Below are positions 56,380-64,000 of a stretch of DNA of 64,000 nucleotides, in pieces. The notes under the pieces are model-generated. The model was given only the letters and a program-made list of their open reading frames with translations. It did not search any database and had not been told where the DNA came from. Position 1 is the stretch's first letter, and every line of letters starts with the position of its first letter. A program made the position numbers and the translations under genes. Origin of the DNA: an uncultured Allobaculum sp. (GTDB lineage Bacteria > Bacillota_I > Bacilli_A > Erysipelotrichales > Erysipelotrichaceae); the NCBI GenBank assembly GCA_910579655.1, contig CAJTVE010000006.1, forward strand, positions 3,359 to 67,358. Reading direction: 5' to 3'.

Positions 56380-56689
56380 AATTCGTCTCCTCCTTATCTA
56401 TTAAGAAGACTAAACAACATACGTTACGAAAGTGTTACAGAACATCAATTTTCAAAAGAAATATAGTGCCATTCACTTAAGTGGAGAATATGCCTTTTGA
56501 GTCTGGCTAAGGTATTGTTGCCTGAGGAGGCTGTTTTACCAGGCTGCGGATCTGAAGATTAGGCCAAACGAAGTTATTATTCATACCCCCCTCTGGAATA
56601 ATCTGGAGGAGGGTATTTTTCGGGAGAGTAGAACTACTATCTTCATGAAAAGAGTCTTCTCTTTCAGAGCCAATATGAATCCACAGGCA

Positions 56690-57105
56690 TTGAGTAATGA
56701 ACGATATTTACTTCGCGAAAAATTAAACGTTTCGAATCTGGTCAGGAATACCAGAAATTAGTTGATGAAAATCATAAGCTGCAATCTAAAGTGGAACGCT
56801 GTCAGCTCAGCTATAATCACACCAAAGCTCTGGTGGAAAAGAAAAGCGAACGGATTCGTACTCTTACTCAGGAAAATCGACAGCTGAAAGAGAAGATTCA
56901 TGATCTTACAGACGAGTGTTCTGCCATTCGACGGGAGGCTGAACATAAGGAAAAAATCTGGATAAACAGCTTCAGACAGCCTATAGTTCCCTGACCAAAT
57001 CAGATAGTTATGGAAAAGAGGAACACGAAAAGCTCCTGCAGGTAAAAAAAGAACTCAGGATCTGCGTAAAAGTATCTCCCGATAAATCCAGCCTAAGGCA
57101 GATAA
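56690..57105 (+). pseudogene. Degraded coiled-coil gene fragment
   Basis: Reading frames joined by shifts and stops encode a coiled coil: QKLVDENHKLQSKVE, then ERIRTLTQENRQLKEK, then in another frame LQTAYSSLTKSD. It could be the N-terminal helix of an IS66-type transposase, but this is weakly supported. It is clearly not an intact gene. The surroundings (56380-57285) show nothing else I can support. Confidence 0.4.
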
Positions 57106-57285
57106 TATAGCGTCTATATTACAGTTATAAGAATCTAATGTTGGTATAAATATAACTTAATTAATGTTCAGGATGCTATTCCTGCAAAAGCATAAAACAG
57201 GAATTTATTTTTCTGCCGATCCTATACGCAAAAGCCAAGGAGGTTTTCAAGCGCGCCCTCCAGAAAAAAATAAGCCGGAATCTGA

Positions 57286-57351
57286 TCCCTCGAAAAAAGA
57301 GATAAATTCCCGGCTTTTCGTCGTGGCCTGATATAGGGTGTGAACAGTAAC
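57286..57351. repeat. Dispersed palindromic repeat, copy B
   Basis: About 80 percent identical over 66 bases to the reverse complement of copy A (29082-29161), ending GGGTGTGAACAGTAAC. The far terminal repeat is missing. Confidence 0.7.
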
Positions 57352-57506
57352 GAACAGTAAAACGAGCTGGAAAGTTTGAATGAGACTTCAGTTGCTCATT
57401 TTCTATTTTTCTGATAGGATAATTCGGCAAGTCATACTTGCTCTCTGCTTTGTAGAACACAGCGTGTGAAAACAAAGCCAAAAGACCAAAGGGAGGTGTA
57501 CATAAA

Positions 57507-57800
57507 ATGAAAAAATACGAAGCTATGTACATTGTGAATGCATCTCTGGATGAAGCTCAGTTCGATGCTCTTCAGAAAAGACTGTATGCTCCAATCATCG
57601 AAAACGGTGGTTCCATCGACAAAGTGGATGACTGGGGTGTAAAAGATTTCGCTTATGAGATCAATCACATGAAAAAAGGCCACTACGTGGTTATGTACTG
57701 CACTGCTGACAACGCAGGAATCGAAGAATTCCAGCGTCTGTGCCGGATCAACAACAGCGTAATCCGCACGATGGTTATTAAAAAAGAAGAAGAAAAGTAG
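57507..57800 (+). CDS. rpsF: 30S ribosomal protein S6
   Basis: A 97-residue S6, partner of S18 on the small-subunit platform. MKKYEAMYIVNASLDE and DDWGVKDFAYEINHMKKGHYVVMYC are the family landmarks. AAGGGAGGTG precedes the start. First gene of the conserved rpsF-ssb-rpsR operon. Confidence 0.98.
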   Translation: MKKYEAMYIVNASLDEAQFDALQKRLYAPIIENGGSIDKVDDWGVKDFAYEINHMKKGHYVVMYCTADNAGIEEFQRLCRINNSVIRTMVIKKEEEK

Positions 57801-57809
57801 AGGAAGCCA

Positions 57810-58493
57810 ATGAACCGAGTAATGTTAACTGGCCGGCTGACAAAAGATCCTGAACTACGCCGGACTACCAATGGCAATAGTATGGTCCGTTTTACTCTTG
57901 CGGTAAACCGTGCCTTTCGCACGCCAGGACAACCGGAGGCAGACTTCCTGTTCTGCGTTGCATTTGGGAAAACAGCTGAAAACGTTGCCCGTTACTTACA
58001 TAAAGGCTCTTTAATTGGAGTTGAAGGTTCTATTCAGACTGGTTCCTATGTCAACCAGCAGGGCGCGAAGGTCTATACCACGGACATTATGTGTGACCGG
58101 GTAGAATTCCTTGAAAGCCGCAGAACTTCCCAGGAATACGGAGCAGATAACGGTTATAACAACAATGGTTATAACAACGGCTACCAGTCCAATCAGGGCT
58201 ATTCCAATCCTGGCTATAATAACCAGAATCAGGGATACTCCAATCCTGGCTACAACAACAACCAGAATTATGGCGGCGGCTATCAGGACTCTTATCAGTC
58301 CGGCTACAATTCCACTTCCAATCCTTACGCGCAGAGCGTAGACAATGGATTTGGCACGCCAGCTTCTGCACCGAAGCCAGAAACACCAAGTTATTCTACA
58401 CCAGCTTCTTCCAATACCAACGACGAGGATACGTCGAGTTTGTTTGATGATTCTCAGACACTTGATATTTCATCAGACGATTTACCATTCTAG
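57810..58493 (+). CDS. ssb: Single-stranded DNA-binding protein
   Basis: A 227-residue SSB that coats single-stranded DNA in replication and repair. The OB fold (residues 1-105) opens MNRVMLTGRLTKDPELR and is standard. The tail ends DDLPF, the tip that recruits partner proteins. The linker between them is unusual: about 55 residues almost only of G, Y, N and Q, with QGYSNPGYNN-type repeats, a prion-like composition that could favour condensates. It lies between rpsF and rpsR with short gaps. Confidence 0.97.
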   Translation: MNRVMLTGRLTKDPELRRTTNGNSMVRFTLAVNRAFRTPGQPEADFLFCVAFGKTAENVARYLHKGSLIGVEGSIQTGSYVNQQGAKVYTTDIMCDRVEFLESRRTSQEYGADNGYNNNGYNNGYQSNQGYSNPGYNNQNQGYSNPGYNNNQNYGGGYQDSYQSGYNSTSNPYAQSVDNGFGTPASAPKPETPSYSTPASSNTNDEDTSSLFDDSQTLDISSDDLPF

Positions 58494-58507
58494 AAAGGGG
58501 ATCCGAC

Positions 58508-58738
58508 ATGGCATTTAAAAAACAGCGCATGGGTCGCAAAAAAGTCTGCTATTTCACTAAAAATAAAATCAAAGAAATCGACTATAAAGACGTTGAACTG
58601 TTAAAACGGTTCATCAACGCCAATGGAAAAATCATTCCTAGACGTGTAACTGGCACTCGTGCAAGATACCAGAGACAGCTTGCTACTGCAATCAAGCGTG
58701 CAAGACAGATGGCTCTGCTTCCATACGTAGTAGACTAA
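58508..58738 (+). CDS. rpsR: 30S ribosomal protein S18
   Basis: A 76-residue S18. KKVCYFTKNKIKEIDYKD and RRVTGTRARYQRQLATAIKRAR are the family pattern. It binds S6 on the 30S platform. GAAAGGGG precedes the ATG. A terminator follows. Confidence 0.98.
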   Translation: MAFKKQRMGRKKVCYFTKNKIKEIDYKDVELLKRFINANGKIIPRRVTGTRARYQRQLATAIKRARQMALLPYVVD

Positions 58739-58751
58739 TCTATGTAACTTC

Positions 58752-58779
58752 AAGGTGGGACGCGATCCCGCCTTTTTTT
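58752..58779 (+). terminator. Terminator of the rpsF-ssb-rpsR operon
   Basis: AAGGTGGGA pairs with TCCCGCCTT around five bases (one G-U), followed by TTTTT. Confidence 0.9.
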
Positions 58780-58883
58780 GTGCCTGCCTGCAGCACGCAC
58801 AAGCATCGTTCAAATTCGACGAGCATTCAGAAGAAAATTGAAGAGAATTCAAAAAGCGCTCAAAGAGAGTGCAGGAAGAACGC

Positions 58884-58958
58884 AAAAAAGCCATCTGTTC
58901 ATACCGGAATCCAGACAACAGAGACAGAGATGTCTGAGAAGCGTGCAACAGATGGCTT
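58884..58958 (-). terminator. Long-loop terminator of the MATE gene
   Basis: On the minus strand AAGCCATCTGTT pairs perfectly with AACAGATGGCTT across 47 bases and is followed by TTTT. The wide loop is unusual. No gene lies elsewhere in the 58739-59114 gap. Confidence 0.6.
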
Positions 58959-59114
58959 GTTTTCATTGTATCGAGTCTGGTCCAGGATGAAAATCTCTTG
59001 AAAGTTGAATGCTCCTATTAAATGACCAGATCCAGGATCTGCGCAAATTGATCATTTTGAAACAACGTATCGAACAATCCTGCAAAATCTCCAAAAAGGG
59101 CAAAATGGCAGATT

Positions 59115-60506
59115 TTAGATGGCGGAAGAATCCAGACTGGAATCCAGTTCAGGATCAAGTTTAGCGAGTGGTGTCTCAGCAGCTTCCATGCGCATGGGGT
59201 TGCAGACGATCAGTAAACCAAGCGCAAGTCCTGCACTGAGCACATCCGCAATCGCCTGAGCCATCAGGACACCCTGATAGGCCAACAGATTTACGCAGAC
59301 TATTGCTGCAGCTACAAAGATCACACCCTGACGGCTGATAGATAATAGAAAAGCTGGAATGACTTTTCCGGCCGCCTGAAACAGGATCGTCAAAAGCAGA
59401 ACAATGCTCGCGAACACCGTGGTGACAACCTGCCAGCGAAGCATCAGAACACCGGTAGAAATCAAAGCGGCATCCTGGACGAATACCTGCATCAAGGGAC
59501 TGGCAAAAATCCAGATCAAAAGAGTCAGGACCAGGGATACACTACACATGAACCCAAGGCAGAAGTGAATCAGTTTTTTAAGTTCTCTGGACTGATGGGC
59601 TCCATACAGATAGCCAAATAAAGGGGCTCCGCCAAACGCAAATCCAACCAGCATCAGCTGGGGGATCATATTGATTTTCAATACGATGCCCATGGCCGCA
59701 ATCTTGTCGTTGCCATAGGGAAGCAGAAATGTATTCATGATCATAATGGTCAGGCTCTGCATCAGATTGCTCAGCGCAGCACTCAGACCAATGCCAAGAA
59801 TCTGGCGCAGTTCCTGTTTGTTGACATGGCAGTCAGAAATCTGAATCGACAGACTGTGAGTCTTCTTTTTGAGCAGCCATAAAAAGTAGATCACGCTGCA
59901 AAGATATCCAATGATCGTGGCCACCGCTGCACCCATTGCACCAAGACCAAAGACTGAAATCAGGATTGGATCTAAGATGATGTTGATGATGGCTCCAAGG
60001 ATCGTTCCAATCATCGATTCTGTGGCCAGACCTTCGCAGCGCACAAGATTCTGGTGAATGAAACTGACGATGATAACCGGGGCGCACACTGCCAGAACCA
60101 TATAATATCCATAAGCATGCGACAGAGTATCTGCGTCAGCCCCCATGGCCTGAAGCATTGCAGAGCCAAAAAGGACCATAAGCAGCGCCAGGACAATGCC
60201 AGTGGCAATGGCGATATAAAAACAGAAAGAGCTGATGCGGCGACAGCCTTCCATATTCTTCTCGCCAAGAAGACGCGAGATCAGCATGCTTCCACCCTGG
60301 CCAAAAATATTTCCAAAAGCCATTAAAAGCGTAAAGACCGGCGCACAAAGCGAAACTCCTGCAATCAGGTCTGTATCACCTGTCTGCGCGATAAAATACG
60401 TATCGGCCAGATTGTAAATCAATGTGACAACCATTCCAAGCACAACCGGAAAAGAGAGCTTGAAATAGCTGCGATATAAATGCTCAGTATCAAATAAAGA
60501 ATCCAT
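59115..60506 (-). CDS. MATE family multidrug/Na+ antiporter
   Basis: A 463-residue exporter with twelve hydrophobic segments in two similar halves, the MATE layout. The first half contains NLADTYFIAQTGDTDLIAGVSLC, a segment typical of the family's helices 1-2. It expels toxic cations or drugs by sodium or proton exchange. The ATG chosen lies eight bases after GGAGG; one two codons earlier is only two bases from it. It is divergent from a Crp/Fnr regulator, with a shared palindrome between them, so the regulator probably controls it. Confidence 0.92.
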   Translation of the reverse strand: MDSLFDTEHLYRSYFKLSFPVVLGMVVTLIYNLADTYFIAQTGDTDLIAGVSLCAPVFTLLMAFGNIFGQGGSMLISRLLGEKNMEGCRRISSFCFYIAIATGIVLALLMVLFGSAMLQAMGADADTLSHAYGYYMVLAVCAPVIIVSFIHQNLVRCEGLATESMIGTILGAIINIILDPILISVFGLGAMGAAVATIIGYLCSVIYFLWLLKKKTHSLSIQISDCHVNKQELRQILGIGLSAALSNLMQSLTIMIMNTFLLPYGNDKIAAMGIVLKINMIPQLMLVGFAFGGAPLFGYLYGAHQSRELKKLIHFCLGFMCSVSLVLTLLIWIFASPLMQVFVQDAALISTGVLMLRWQVVTTVFASIVLLLTILFQAAGKVIPAFLLSISRQGVIFVAAAIVCVNLLAYQGVLMAQAIADVLSAGLALGLLIVCNPMRMEAAETPLAKLDPELDSSLDSSAI

Positions 60507-60550
60507 ATCCATTCCCTCCAGAATGAATATATCGATTTCCTGCCTGATAG

Positions 60551-60570
60551 TTTGTGCCCTATGGCACAAA
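60551..60570. promoter_or_regulatory. Palindromic operator between MATE and Crp/Fnr genes
   Basis: Perfect TTTGTGCC-N4-GGCACAAA, 18 bases before the regulator start and 45 before the MATE start. Its position and symmetry fit a Crp/Fnr dimer site governing both genes. Confidence 0.65.
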
Positions 60571-60588
60571 AGAAAGGAAAAGTTGTAG

Positions 60589-61212
60589 ATGAAAGAGATA
60601 CGCGATCCAGAAAAACTCGAATCTGTCTTTGTCTTACAGAAAGACCATTTCCAGAAACGACCGCCGGTTCTTCGGCTGCTTTCCTTTGAAAAAGGCGAGC
60701 TGTTAAATCATCCCCTCAAGCCGCTCAGTCAGTTTCTGATTCTGATCGAGGGCAGTGTATGCATTTATCATCTTTCGCCCGATGGAGCGATGCGCTATCT
60801 GACCAGAGCATCATCAGGAACATTATTAGGCGATATGGAGTTCAGCCAAGTCAAAGGCAATGCCTTCTATACGGAGGCAACGGAAGAGGTTCTCTGCCTG
60901 GCAATCCCATTTGCCCAAAACCAGGACGTTCTGGAAAATGATCCGGTTTTTCTGCGGTTTGTGCTCAGCCAGATAGCAGGAAAGCTGTCCACTTCTTCCA
61001 CAATGGATATCGTAGTTCAGACTCTTGAAGAAAAAGTGCTCTTCTACTTGCGGACAATTCAGTCGGATCATGAATTTGCTTCGGTCAATAAAGCCATGCA
61101 GGCCCTCAATTGCAGTCGCCGCCAGCTACAGCGCGTTCTCAAAAAACTCTGTGATGAGGGAACACTGATCAAAACCGGCCGCGGTCATTACAGACTTGCT
61201 TCTTTTTTATAA
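60589..61212 (+). CDS. Crp/Fnr family transcriptional regulator
   Basis: A 207-residue regulator. Residues 15-120 are a cyclic-nucleotide-binding-like beta barrel (LIEGSVCIYHLSPDGAMRYL, then GTLLGDMEF). A dimer helix follows, then a winged helix-turn-helix (FASVNKAMQALNCSRRQLQRVLKKLCDEG). The arginines that bind cAMP in Crp are not seen, and no cysteine cluster for iron-sulfur is present, so the ligand is unknown. AAAGGAAAAG precedes the ATG. Confidence 0.9.
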   Translation: MKEIRDPEKLESVFVLQKDHFQKRPPVLRLLSFEKGELLNHPLKPLSQFLILIEGSVCIYHLSPDGAMRYLTRASSGTLLGDMEFSQVKGNAFYTEATEEVLCLAIPFAQNQDVLENDPVFLRFVLSQIAGKLSTSSTMDIVVQTLEEKVLFYLRTIQSDHEFASVNKAMQALNCSRRQLQRVLKKLCDEGTLIKTGRGHYRLASFL

Positions 61213-61270
61213 GGCGGGCAAATTCATAAACCTGGCCACTCCGCTTTCATCAATCACTCAACGAAACGAA

Positions 61271-61306
61271 AACAAGCTGCCCGCAAAGACAAACGGGCAG
61301 CTTGTT
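61271..61306. terminator. Bidirectional terminator between Crp/Fnr and AAA+ genes
   Basis: AACAAGCTGCCCG pairs perfectly with CGGGCAGCTTGTT around ten bases, with T tracts on both strands. Confidence 0.9.
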
Positions 61307-61312
61307 TTCAAG

Positions 61313-62566
61313 TCAGTCAAAATCAGAAGCAGTAAGTGTGATCAGATCTTCATCGGTAATCTTATCTGATCCAAACAGGCGCGCTGCCTGTCTGCTCATC
61401 GCTTTTTCCAGACGCAGCCTGACATAGCGGCCGTTGGCAAAGTCTTTGGGAGGATGAGCGGCGACCTCGTCCAACTCTAGAGCCATTTTTTCTCTGTCTT
61501 GCTGGTTAAGCTGATAATCTGCATCCTTGGCCATTTTCTCGAGAATTTCAAAAAGCTGGCTTCCACTGTAGTTTTCAAAATGCAAAAAGGTCGTAAACCG
61601 GGAGCGAAGACCCGGATTGGAGTTAAGGAATTTTTCCATCAGGTCCGGATATCCGGCCGCAATCACAACCAGATCATCCCGATTGTCTTCCATTTCCTTG
61701 AGCAGGATTTCAATGGCTTCGTGACCAAAGTCTTTTTCGGAAGCGCGGGCAAGACTGTACGCTTCATCGATAAAAAGAATGCCGCCTTTAGCACGTTGAA
61801 TGAGAGCCTTGGTTTTTTGGGCAGAAGATCCGATATACTCGCCAACCAGATCCGAACGGTCGCATTCGACCAGCTGCCCCTTGGACAGAAAGCCGAGGTC
61901 TTTGTAAATCTGGGCCAGAATCCGGGCTGTGGTGGTTTTGCCAGTGCCCGGATTGCCAATAAAGACAAGGTGACGCGCTGTTGGAATGGATTTGAGTCCG
62001 CGTGACTGGCGAAGTCTCGAGATTTCAAGCATGGCAGACAGATCGCGGATTTCTGTTTTGACTTGATCAAGACCAATCAGACTGTCCAGTTTGGCCAGCG
62101 ATTCTTTGAGTTTTTCAGGCTGCGTGCCCAGAACAGGCTTTTCAATATCAGGTTTGGCAATCGGCTGGATCCAACGCTTTAGCCAATCCGTCTGCAAACC
62201 ATACGTATCGGCAAGAGTCTGAAAAATTTGGGAAAGCAGGTTTTGATTAGTCGGTGGAAAAGTGGGATCTACACTTTGGAAATATTCATCCGCAAAGCGA
62301 AAGTCTTCCAGCAAACTGGAGCCAGAAGCCTTAAACACAGCAGGGGAATAGCTGTCGAGGATTTCGTCAACGGGCAGATTTTTTGTTAACAGACAAGATG
62401 AAGCAAATCGGTAAACCTCCTGGCGATCATCGGTGCAAAGTCCCGCAAAGCGGACCAGCTCGTCTTCTAATTTGCGCCGCATATTTTCATTGGTCAGCCC
62501 GGCCAGAAAGTCACAGGTGCCATAGGCATTCAGGATCAGGTCCTGAAGTTTGGAGTAATCATTCAT
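61313..62566 (-). CDS. AAA+ ATPase of the CbxX/CfqX (SpoVK) type
   Basis: A 417-residue protein. Residues 1-140 are a helical region unlike the usual family partners. From about 165 comes LDSLIGLDQVKTEIRDL and a single AAA+ module: Walker A GNPGTGKTTTAR, Walker B ILFIDEAY, sensor 1 VVIAAGYPD and arginine finger NPGLRSRF. CbxX-type ATPases remodel proteins, such as Rubisco as activases, or act in sporulation or type VII-like systems; none of these is nearby. The chosen ATG has TATACT six bases upstream and no ribosome binding site, so the mRNA may be leaderless. An ATG 21 bases earlier is the alternative. Confidence 0.88.
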   Translation of the reverse strand: MNDYSKLQDLILNAYGTCDFLAGLTNENMRRKLEDELVRFAGLCTDDRQEVYRFASSCLLTKNLPVDEILDSYSPAVFKASGSSLLEDFRFADEYFQSVDPTFPPTNQNLLSQIFQTLADTYGLQTDWLKRWIQPIAKPDIEKPVLGTQPEKLKESLAKLDSLIGLDQVKTEIRDLSAMLEISRLRQSRGLKSIPTARHLVFIGNPGTGKTTTARILAQIYKDLGFLSKGQLVECDRSDLVGEYIGSSAQKTKALIQRAKGGILFIDEAYSLARASEKDFGHEAIEILLKEMEDNRDDLVVIAAGYPDLMEKFLNSNPGLRSRFTTFLHFENYSGSQLFEILEKMAKDADYQLNQQDREKMALELDEVAAHPPKDFANGRYVRLRLEKAMSRQAARLFGSDKITDEDLITLTASDFD

Positions 62567-62752
62567 ACGTTCAGTATAGACATCCATCGCCTGCTCTGAT
62601 TGATATTTCGCACAATAAGGTGGTGATGGTAGATGGAGGGCTTTGTATATGTCGAGTATTTAGTCAGAGGCTGTTTTTTCAATTTGAAGCGTATTGATAA
62701 ACTCGCTGGAAGTTGATTAGAACCAAACTTTTGTAGTTTTAACTTTATATGG

Positions 62753-64000
62753 TCAGATTTCTTCTTTTTTCGACCGCCTTACTCCAAACAGGAATACCGC
62801 CAGTAAAATTACAATCAAGAAGACATATCCAGCAAATTTCAGATCTTGAGTCAAATAAGAGAATCCTCCTCCACGTCTGATTTGAAAGATTCCGTAGATC
62901 ATAGTAATCATGATCTCAATGGCGACTGAACTGATCAGCATCCGACGGTTGAGGTGAACAACAAGCATTTCCCGAGTTTTTCTGGATACCCCGACCCTCC
63001 TGAAAAGATATAGATAGTCGTTTGCTTTTTCTTTGGCGATAATCCTCGATATCTGTAAAATAACCAGAAGAACTGAAAGTAAAATTAACCCGGAAAACAG
63101 ATTTAATATAATTTTAGTCTGGTAAATCCTCTGTGTGTGCTCATTGTTGGAGGCAAAATTACGAAAAACCAGCTTATTTTCACTTGCCAGTTTGGATAAT
63201 CGAATTTCTACCGGTACCTTATTTCGAATATCTTTCAGATCAAGCTCAATGCTGTCTACTTCATCGCCGCTCATAATCAATCCATAGATAAATAAAGGAT
63301 TGAACTCTCGAAACAGTTCTGGACTGCAGCTTCTCAGAATCCCAGTCACTGGGACTTGATATTGTCTGCCGTCCTTTTCCAGAGTAATGAGGTCCTGAAG
63401 CTGGATGGAATCATCAATGGTGCCATCTACAGCCGCACTTAAACCATAAGCGACATCCTTGTTAACCATTCTCATTTTAGGAAGATAAATAATCGCTTCT
63501 TTTCCTTGCTTCCATTTCTCCCAGTCCACTTCACCTTCCAAGTCAGCTTTTTTGAGCAGTTCTAATGCTCTCGAATCTCCAATCACATTGATTGACGAAT
63601 ATAGCTCTGTCTGACCATCCTCCGCGGTAAATACATATAAATGGCGACTTGGATCGAGTCGCTGCTCCTCAGTATTGTATAAAAGCGACTTTTGAATGTT
63701 GTCCCACGACATTTTCATATCATGGCGCATTCTTGATTCCAATCTGATTTCAACATCAGTCCAGTTGCCCAGATCATTCAAGACGTGATCGGGAATAGGG
63801 TCTAATGTACAGAAATGGCTGACAGGATCAGCTTTAGGCATCCCTTCAATTCTATAGTCAATATCAGGGTTGTTCAGGAACAGAATTGACTGCACGATTT
63901 GACCTCCAAAATAAAGCAGACCGGTCTGTAAAAGAACCAGACAGAAAATCTGCAGCCGATAGGTCCATTTCTGCTGGCTGAAAAAACGTCTGGATGCTTC
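62753..64000 (-). CDS. ABC transporter permease, FtsX-like (cut by window edge)
   Basis: At least 415 residues, open to the right edge without an in-frame start, so the true N-terminus is outside. In the window it begins EASRRFFSQQKWTYRL, then a membrane helix (LQIFCLVLLQTGLLYFGG), an extracytoplasmic domain of about 220 residues, then three membrane helices. The loop between the helices reads AKEKANDYLYLFRRVGVSRKTREMLVVH, which fits FtsX-type permeases of peptide-sensing or bacitracin-type exporters. Its ATPase is not visible and may lie further right. Confidence 0.8.
   Translation of the reverse strand, partial: EASRRFFSQQKWTYRLQIFCLVLLQTGLLYFGGQIVQSILFLNNPDIDYRIEGMPKADPVSHFCTLDPIPDHVLNDLGNWTDVEIRLESRMRHDMKMSWDNIQKSLLYNTEEQRLDPSRHLYVFTAEDGQTELYSSINVIGDSRALELLKKADLEGEVDWEKWKQGKEAIIYLPKMRMVNKDVAYGLSAAVDGTIDDSIQLQDLITLEKDGRQYQVPVTGILRSCSPELFREFNPLFIYGLIMSGDEVDSIELDLKDIRNKVPVEIRLSKLASENKLVFRNFASNNEHTQRIYQTKIILNLFSGLILLSVLLVILQISRIIAKEKANDYLYLFRRVGVSRKTREMLVVHLNRRMLISSVAIEIMITMIYGIFQIRRGGGFSYLTQDLKFAGYVFLIVILLAVFLFGVRRSKKEEI

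Noticed and set aside
57360..57506. S6:S18-binding leader RNA before rpsF
   Set aside because: The operon often has one, but I could not draw the conserved bulged stem with confidence; only a small GCAAGT/ACTTGC hairpin is clear.
1..64000. CRISPR arrays, prophage or known defence islands
   Set aside because: No regularly spaced repeats, no cas, restriction or phage structural genes were seen anywhere in the window.

Overview
The window looks like a chromosomal segment of a gut-type member of the Bacillota, probably an Erysipelotrichaceae relative. That placement is an inference. It rests on strong AGGAGG-type ribosome binding sites, several PTS and RpiR sugar loci, Spx, ABC-F and DegV proteins, an IS1634-like transposase, and CCA-encoding tRNA genes. 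No species can be named from the sequence alone.

Positions 1-25,300 are mostly sugar metabolism. From the left come a PTS EIIB start cut by the window edge, a GH36 alpha-galactosidase, a small MITE-like element with a clean target duplication, and a minus-strand set: ROK kinase, GH78-like rhamnosidase, MFS permease, GPH symporter and AraC regulator. A housekeeping block follows: a UDG-family protein, a DUF1828/DUF1829 protein, tRNA-Gln, an MreB-like protein, infA and rpoA. Next is a beta-glucoside locus with an RpiR regulator, a PTS EIIBCA gene broken by two frameshifts and a 6-phospho-beta-glucosidase, then an ABC-F ATPase.

Positions 25,300-41,000 hold a striking two-gene unit: an EIIA-like protein with no phosphorylatable histidine, and an LEA-like protein with 11-residue repeats. 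After it come a small XRE regulator, smpB and tmRNA, an AT-rich gap, and a 120-residue protein with a switch-like structured leader. Further on are a histidine phosphatase, a PanE-like reductase, tRNA-Ala, an S51-type peptidase, Spx, a class II Fic protein, a Bcp peroxiredoxin, and the glycolytic pair pfkA-pyk.

Positions 41,000-53,200 carry a second beta-glucoside locus (RpiR, 6-phospho-beta-glucosidase and an overlapping arginase-family gene), a GH13 amylase, an ABC exporter pair (ATPase plus a very large FtsX-like permease with a coiled coil), and two overlapping degV genes.

Positions 53,200-64,000 start with an IS1634-like insertion sequence, placed 35 bases after degV. A small unknown operon follows (56-residue peptide, secreted protein, membrane protein), then a degraded coiled-coil fragment, the rpsF-ssb-rpsR operon, a MATE exporter divergent from a Crp/Fnr regulator with a perfect palindrome between them, a CbxX-type AAA+ ATPase, and an ABC permease running off the right edge.

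The best candidates for new biology are the EIIA-like/LEA-like pair, the structured leader with its orphan transposase N-domain protein, the divergent rpoA split from the ribosomal alpha operon, and the small secreted-protein operon beside the insertion sequence.
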